Assembly (NCBI RefSeq): GCF_020169515.1
Contig: NZ_JAHMHW010000003.1
Coordinates: 62,001-126,000, forward strand
Direction of reading: 5' to 3'
Origin: Paenibacillus vietnamensis
GTDB lineage: Bacteria; Bacillota; Bacilli; Paenibacillales; Paenibacillaceae
Length of the DNA: 64,000 nt
Positions 59,866 through 64,000 of this stretch are shown piece by piece. The position numbers were made by a program, and so were the translations under genes. Within the stretch, counting starts at the first letter, position 1, and the number at the start of each line of letters is the position of its first letter. The notes beneath the pieces were generated by a model that was not told the DNA's origin, did no database searches, and worked only from the letters and a program-made list of their open reading frames with translations.

Positions 59866-61662
59866 CTAATGAGGATGAAGCGGCAGTACGATAATAATTT
59901 TCGTATAAACGCCGTATTCACTTTCAACTTTCAGTCCGTATCTGTCTCCGTACAGCATCCGGATCCGATTGGATACGCTTCTGATCCCAAAACCGCCGGC
60001 TTCATCGGGAACGCCGGAACCTGCCATTATCGCCTGGGTTCGATCCTTGCGCATGCCAGCCCCGTTATCGTAAATTTCGATTTCCACTTTTTTGCCGCAG
60101 CGCCTTCCGGTAATGCGAATGATTCCTTTTTCCTTTTTGAGCTTCAACCCGTGATAGATGGCATTCTCCACGATTGGCTGCAAGGTTAGCTTCGGAATCG
60201 AATAGGTCAAAATTTCATTGTCGATTTCCATCGTGTACGCCATGTATTCCACGTAACGCAGCTGCTGAATTTCCAAATAGCTTTCCGTTAAACGCATCTC
60301 CTCGCCTATCGAAATGATATCACAGCCTTTACTTAACGAAATCTTATAGAAATTCGCCATGTATTGGGCCGCCGTTATGGCTTGCTTCCCAAGGTCCAGC
60401 TTAATGAGGGAAATAATAGTTTCAACCGTATTGTACAAAAAATGAGGTTTCACTTGTGATTGCAGCAATTTAAATTCGATTTCGGCCTTTGTCCTTTGTT
60501 TCTCGACGTTCTCGGCCATTAGCGCCTCAATGCGATCCATTAAATTATTGAAGCCTTCGCTTAAATATCCGATCTCGTCCGTTGATTGGTACGAGCTTCT
60601 GACTTGCATCTTTCCCGTTCGGATTTCTCTCATGGTCTTGGCAAGGCGGAAGATGGGTCGCGTAATGGTTCGGGACAACAGGAAGGACACCATTAATGCC
60701 AGCAGCAAGCATGCCGCGCCGATCCCGATAATCAGTTGATTGATTTCCTTCCGCTCCGAAGTAATTTCATCCATGGGGATAGCGCTTACAATCGTCCATT
60801 GCAACGGTTCGAAGCGATGGGTGAGTATCAGCATTTCTTGTCTTCCGCTCCCTTGGGTGAAGCTTGCGTCTTTACCGTCGCCCGGAATGCTGATGGAGAC
60901 GGCTTCCTTGAAATTCCGGTACAACATGGCTTTATTCTGTGCGGAAATAATTCGGCCGGCAGAGTCGACGATATAAAATTCCCCGCCCTTATTTTTCCCT
61001 TCCTCATAAATCGAGGCAATAGTCGTTTCTTTCACGTATAAAAAAATTCTGCCTATCGTTTTACCAGTATCCTTGTGAATGACCGTTTTGGAAACCGCAA
61101 ATACGTTGTCTTCACCTTCATATAAAAATCTGAATTTGATCAGTCCTGTCCAAATGGGCAAATAGGTCCGATCATCCGCTCCATAACTGTTGCCAAATAT
61201 GCGGGAAGCGTATGCGTTATCGGCAAACCCGATGTCCACCCAGTGATGATTCGAGGTGAGAATGCTTACCGCTTTGATTTTTGTGTTGGGCTCCACAATA
61301 TTGCTGATCGCCCCTGAAAGGATTTTGTTCATCGAGAGGTTATTTAATCCTTCTACCGGTTTGCCTGCGTTAACCTCATTATTTAATAAATAATCGTTAT
61401 AAAGCACGTTCTGCAATCGATAATCGCTAGCCAAAATTTTGGAATAATCTTCGATGGAGGATAACAAGGTTTGAAGGTTGTTTTTGATGAGCACAAGCTC
61501 CCGGGATGAATTGTTAATGGCTTTTTCTATAATGGCCTTCTGCGAAATGTTGTTGGCAAAGATCGACTGGGCGGAAATAAATACGACAATGATTAAAATA
61601 TTCGCAACGAATATTTTATTTTTAATGGAAATCCCGCCTATATATTTCGAGAACCCTTTCAT
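59866..61662 (-). CDS. YesM/LytS-type sensor histidine kinase
   Basis: About 598 residues from the ATG at 61662 after AAGGAAG; the frame from 61728 adds a non-membrane tail without a ribosome site. Spans at about 15-36 and 310-330, then HAMP at about 331-385. The His block reads LQSQVKPHFLYNTVE with H407; relatives have QINPHFLFN. N box QPIVENAIYHGL, G box YDNGAGMRKD, then GFGIRSVSNRIRMLYG. Kinase-first order, as in the pair at 2262-5640. Confidence 0.95.
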   Translation of the reverse strand: MKGFSKYIGGISIKNKIFVANILIIVVFISAQSIFANNISQKAIIEKAINNSSRELVLIKNNLQTLLSSIEDYSKILASDYRLQNVLYNDYLLNNEVNAGKPVEGLNNLSMNKILSGAISNIVEPNTKIKAVSILTSNHHWVDIGFADNAYASRIFGNSYGADDRTYLPIWTGLIKFRFLYEGEDNVFAVSKTVIHKDTGKTIGRIFLYVKETTIASIYEEGKNKGGEFYIVDSAGRIISAQNKAMLYRNFKEAVSISIPGDGKDASFTQGSGRQEMLILTHRFEPLQWTIVSAIPMDEITSERKEINQLIIGIGAACLLLALMVSFLLSRTITRPIFRLAKTMREIRTGKMQVRSSYQSTDEIGYLSEGFNNLMDRIEALMAENVEKQRTKAEIEFKLLQSQVKPHFLYNTVETIISLIKLDLGKQAITAAQYMANFYKISLSKGCDIISIGEEMRLTESYLEIQQLRYVEYMAYTMEIDNEILTYSIPKLTLQPIVENAIYHGLKLKKEKGIIRITGRRCGKKVEIEIYDNGAGMRKDRTQAIMAGSGVPDEAGGFGIRSVSNRIRMLYGDRYGLKVESEYGVYTKIIIVLPLHPH

Positions 61663-61780
61663 TTCCTGATTACTTCCTTTCTCTTCAATAGGAAAAGAAT
61701 GAATGTGGAAAGGTCTAATGAGTGTCAACTCGAATGTTCTGAGGCAATTCTAGCGTTATCGATTGTTTATTGAATCCAAT

Positions 61781-61800
61781 AAAGAAAGCCGTCGGCTTCC
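61781..61800 (-). terminator. Weak hairpin downstream-side of the esterase gene
   Basis: On the minus strand GGAAGCC-GAC-GGCTTTC followed by TTTATT, 20 bases past the esterase stop. The stem has only 6 base pairs, so the terminator call is tentative. Confidence 0.4.
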
Positions 61801-61820
61801 GCTCGAAACCTGATCAGTCT

Positions 61821-62891
61821 CTAAAGCGTCTTCTGAACAATATCGGACTCTGCATACTCATCGCTATTTCTAAATATCAAGCGACTAAAATTGTAGGCAC
61901 CATTATTCCAAACGTTGAAATCATGTAAACCATCCTTAATCAGAACTTGATAATAAGGTCCAAGGTAATTCCCCGCTTGGTCTAAAAGCCCCTCTATCGA
62001 TTTGGCATAGCTGCTAATTGCTACACCATCGGCGTCTCCACAGGTCATATAAAGCAGTTGGAGCTTATGATCGCATGATGCGAGACTTGCTCCAAGAACA
62101 TTGCCGTCACTCGACGTGGGAGCATTCGAAAAAGCTCCGACATAAGCGAATAAATCTATCATGCCTGACGCGAGCACCGTTTTATCCAGCCCGTTGTTCC
62201 AGGAACTCTGAGTTCCCGTGAATCGCGTCGAGTCATATCTGTAACCACCGAGAATCAAGTTTAAAGCCTGCATTCCCCCCATTGAAAGCCCGGCGATCGC
62301 TCGATGCGTACGATTATATCGGATTCCCTCAGGAGTTGTGTCTGTTATATTCGCGTAAGTTTTGTAATTGGATTCGATAAAGGGGATCAAATCATATCTC
62401 AATTCATAATCGAAATAATAGAATCCCAGCATATTAGTCCCTTCGGAAGTAAAGGAAGTGTCGGTCCAGTCATGGGCGCTTCTTCCGTTGGGAAATACGA
62501 TGATCAGCGGATCGATGTCTCCATTTGCTATGAGATTGTCAAATAAATGACAAATGATAAATCGCTCGTCAACCTTACCGTTGCTGCTTAGCCATTCGTA
62601 TTGATCCCCGCCGACTCCGTGAAGCAAATACAATACATTGTATCTGACGGCCTTATCGTTCGAGTCATAACCCGCAGGCAGGTAGACATTGCATTTCTTC
62701 CCTATGGGATTACCTGCAAGGATTTCTCTTCCCGCTTCACTGATATCGATGTTCCGTTCTGTCACAAGCTGCCGAGACAAATCAATATAGTTGCTTACGT
62801 CATAGGGAACCTCTTGGATTGTACCTTGAAGTTTTTGATTAACTGACCTTAGATACTCGGCAGGTACGGACGTCACATTTATGTTTCTCAT
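61821..62891 (-). CDS. Feruloyl/acetyl-xylan esterase-like alpha/beta hydrolase
   Basis: 356 residues of the esterase-D/feruloyl-esterase group found in xylanase-linked domains. Landmarks: CNVYLPAGYDSNDKAVRYNV, the oxyanion region LYLLHGVGGDQYEWL, the nucleophile elbow AIAGLSMGGMQAL with Ser203, and a probable catalytic His in DGLHDFNVWNNG. No signal peptide, though its relatives often act outside. Single gene, not linked to a transporter. It would free feruloyl or acetyl groups from xylan-type fragments; exact substrate unknown. Confidence 0.85.
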   Translation of the reverse strand: MRNINVTSVPAEYLRSVNQKLQGTIQEVPYDVSNYIDLSRQLVTERNIDISEAGREILAGNPIGKKCNVYLPAGYDSNDKAVRYNVLYLLHGVGGDQYEWLSSNGKVDERFIICHLFDNLIANGDIDPLIIVFPNGRSAHDWTDTSFTSEGTNMLGFYYFDYELRYDLIPFIESNYKTYANITDTTPEGIRYNRTHRAIAGLSMGGMQALNLILGGYRYDSTRFTGTQSSWNNGLDKTVLASGMIDLFAYVGAFSNAPTSSDGNVLGASLASCDHKLQLLYMTCGDADGVAISSYAKSIEGLLDQAGNYLGPYYQVLIKDGLHDFNVWNNGAYNFSRLIFRNSDEYAESDIVQKTL

Positions 62892-62990
62892 GGTTCATTA
62901 TCGTCCCTTCGATCATGGTTACAGATCACAGATCAATACTACCATGTCAATAAAGAGAAACGTAACCTGACAAATTATATATCTAACGGT

Positions 62991-63325
62991 TTAGAAGCCA
63001 TACAGCTTCACCATCACATCATCGGCCTCCGTGCTCGTTCGAATAATCAATATCTCTTCGGTCCTTTCCCATACCGGCTTCTCATCAAACCCTAATACAA
63101 CGATATCGAGGATGATGCCGTGGTGAAGGTGTGCCCGTTCCCTTCAAGGATTTGATCTTCACGATCCATCGTCCGGAAATGACAGAACATGTGCTTCCAA
63201 AGCGCTCCCCTTCATTAGTGAACCTGATGTCTTCGCTGGTGAAGAGCTTCGCCTTGCCGTCCGTGAACTGCCCTTCCTCCACAGTCGTAGGCCCTTCGCC
63301 GAACGTTCGCCAGAATGTCGTGCCT
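62991..63325 (-). pseudogene. Relic of a GH29 alpha-L-fucosidase (C-terminal end)
   Basis: One minus-strand frame reads FGEGPTTVEEGQFTDGKAKL and then TSEDIRFTNEG, the late part of many GH29 enzymes (G-E-G-P-T, then D-I-R-F-T). After a frame change the translation continues DIVVLGFDEKPVWERTEEIL and ends MVKLYGF with TAA at 62991. The barrel and active site are absent. It is a different subtype from the intact fucosidase at 6321, which lacks this tail. Confidence 0.7.
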
Positions 63326-63329
63326 TAAG

Positions 63330-63990
63330 ATCGCCTCACCAATCGTCTTCAGTCAGCTGCCGATGGCGAGAAAAATGTGCCGGTGCCTTTGGTGTGGTAT
63401 ACGATCTTGCTCTCTTTACCCTGAAGTAGGACATCCCGCTCTTCCGGCGTATAGTCAGCGAGCCGCTTGTCGTTGTCGAACAAGCCGGACTAGGCATACG
63501 TATTCCATAACCAGCTCCCTACTTTAAATGCGGGGAACAGGATCGCGGCTTCATTCAGCGACTTGGATCTGTCAAGCAGTTTGTCCACATCGAACTGCAC
63601 CACCTGTCCGCCTCCGGAGCATTCCGGGCACATACCGGCCGGGTCGTTAAACAGAATAAAGGTTTACCGATTCTGGAGAACAGCAGCCGGAGCATCGCAT
63701 AAATATCCGTGATCGTCGAACGGGAGTTGCCGCCGAGCCTATTCGATTGATCACAACCGTCGTAAACTAGTTCTGGATGAGATCAGTATCCGGCTGACTA
63801 AACCGGGCAGCCGATTGCGGATGAATGCGGAAGACGTCTCGTTAAGCTGCCGCTGAGCTTCGGTGCTGATGGTGTCGAAGACCATGACTACAAGTCTCAT
63901 GATGAAAAAGCGGCGGTCGAAGACCAAAAAATAAAGTCTTAGACTTGCCGCTAAACTAACGATTTTATTATTGGAATGTGCCATATTATT
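63330..63990 (-). pseudogene. Relic of a UvrA-like excinuclease ATPase gene (N-terminal third)
   Basis: On the minus strand, in shifting frames with stops: NNKIVSLAASLRLYFLVF; VFDTISTEAQRQLNETSSAF (UvrA has V-F-D-T-I-x-x-E-x-Q-R); RLGGNSRSTITDIYAMLRLL then FSRIGKP (the conserved N-x-R-S-T-x-x-T-x-T-D-I block); FNDPAGMCPECSGGGQVVQF (zinc-finger entry); DRSKSLNEAAILFPAFKVGS. The Walker A region is unreadable and a TAG interrupts after WLWNTYA. The sequence then passes into the fucosidase relic. Identity is strong; function is lost. Confidence 0.8.
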
Positions 63991-64000
63991 TGTTCGCATC

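Noticed and set aside
1..64000. CRISPR array, tRNA or rRNA genes
   Set aside because: No regularly spaced repeats, cloverleaf sequences with CCA-type ends or rRNA signature stretches were found.
63001..64000. Sequencing error as the sole cause of the broken UvrA and fucosidase frames
   Set aside because: Both relics have lost whole domains and abut one another, which base-calling errors cannot explain, though a few frameshifts might still be errors.

Overview
The window reads as chromosomal DNA of a Gram-positive polysaccharide degrader of the Paenibacillaceae (Paenibacillus/Cohnella type). The evidence is strong AGGAGG-type ribosome sites with many TTG and GTG starts, lipoprotein signal peptides, CcpA-type cre sites, four YesM/YesN-type two-component pairs and a dense set of carbohydrate ABC transporters of the CUT1 class. 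Six extracellular solute-binding proteins and ten permeases are present, but no transporter ATPase. A shared MsmX-type ATPase encoded elsewhere is therefore the likely energy source.

Layout. (a) 1-5640, minus strand: sensor kinase, response regulator, an orphan binding protein, and the N-terminus of a polygalacturonase-like protein cut by the window edge. (b) 6321-20398, minus strand: a ten-gene operon with two binding proteins (one a 965-residue fusion carrying carbohydrate-binding-like modules), four permeases, an NHL/TPR membrane protein, a YIP1-like membrane protein, a DUF5696 lipoprotein and a GH29 alpha-L-fucosidase. It is divergent from an AraC-type regulator at 20881. A decayed copy of that regulator lies at the other end of the operon. 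(c) 22263-26200: a choline-kinase-like phosphotransferase and a GH3 beta-glycosidase. (d) 26964-34001: binding protein plus two permeases on the plus strand, convergent with a regulator/kinase pair. (e) 34523-38311: a type-B carboxylesterase and an unclassified six-hairpin-type glycosidase. (f) 39192-41220: two APH-like phosphotransferases. (g) 41619-50225: regulator, kinase, binding protein, two permeases and GH43. (h) 50758-61662: kinase, regulator, binding protein, two permeases and a very large GH141-like secreted beta-helix protein. (i) 61821-62891: a feruloyl-esterase-like hydrolase, followed by relics of a GH29 fucosidase and of UvrA at the right edge.

How it works together (inference): each kinase/regulator pair senses a sugar or cell-surface signal and switches on the neighbouring binding protein, permeases and glycosidase. 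CcpA would shut the promoters off when a preferred sugar is present. The enzyme set (GH29 fucosidase, GH43, GH3, GH141-like, two esterases, polygalacturonase-like) fits breakdown of plant cell-wall hemicellulose and pectin side chains.

The gaps between these modules are full of decayed genes: fragments of AraC, response regulator, binding protein, glycosidase, UvrA, and IS3- and IS21-family transposases. This suggests repeated gain, recombination and loss of such cassettes. The most unusual living unit is the ten-gene operon (b).
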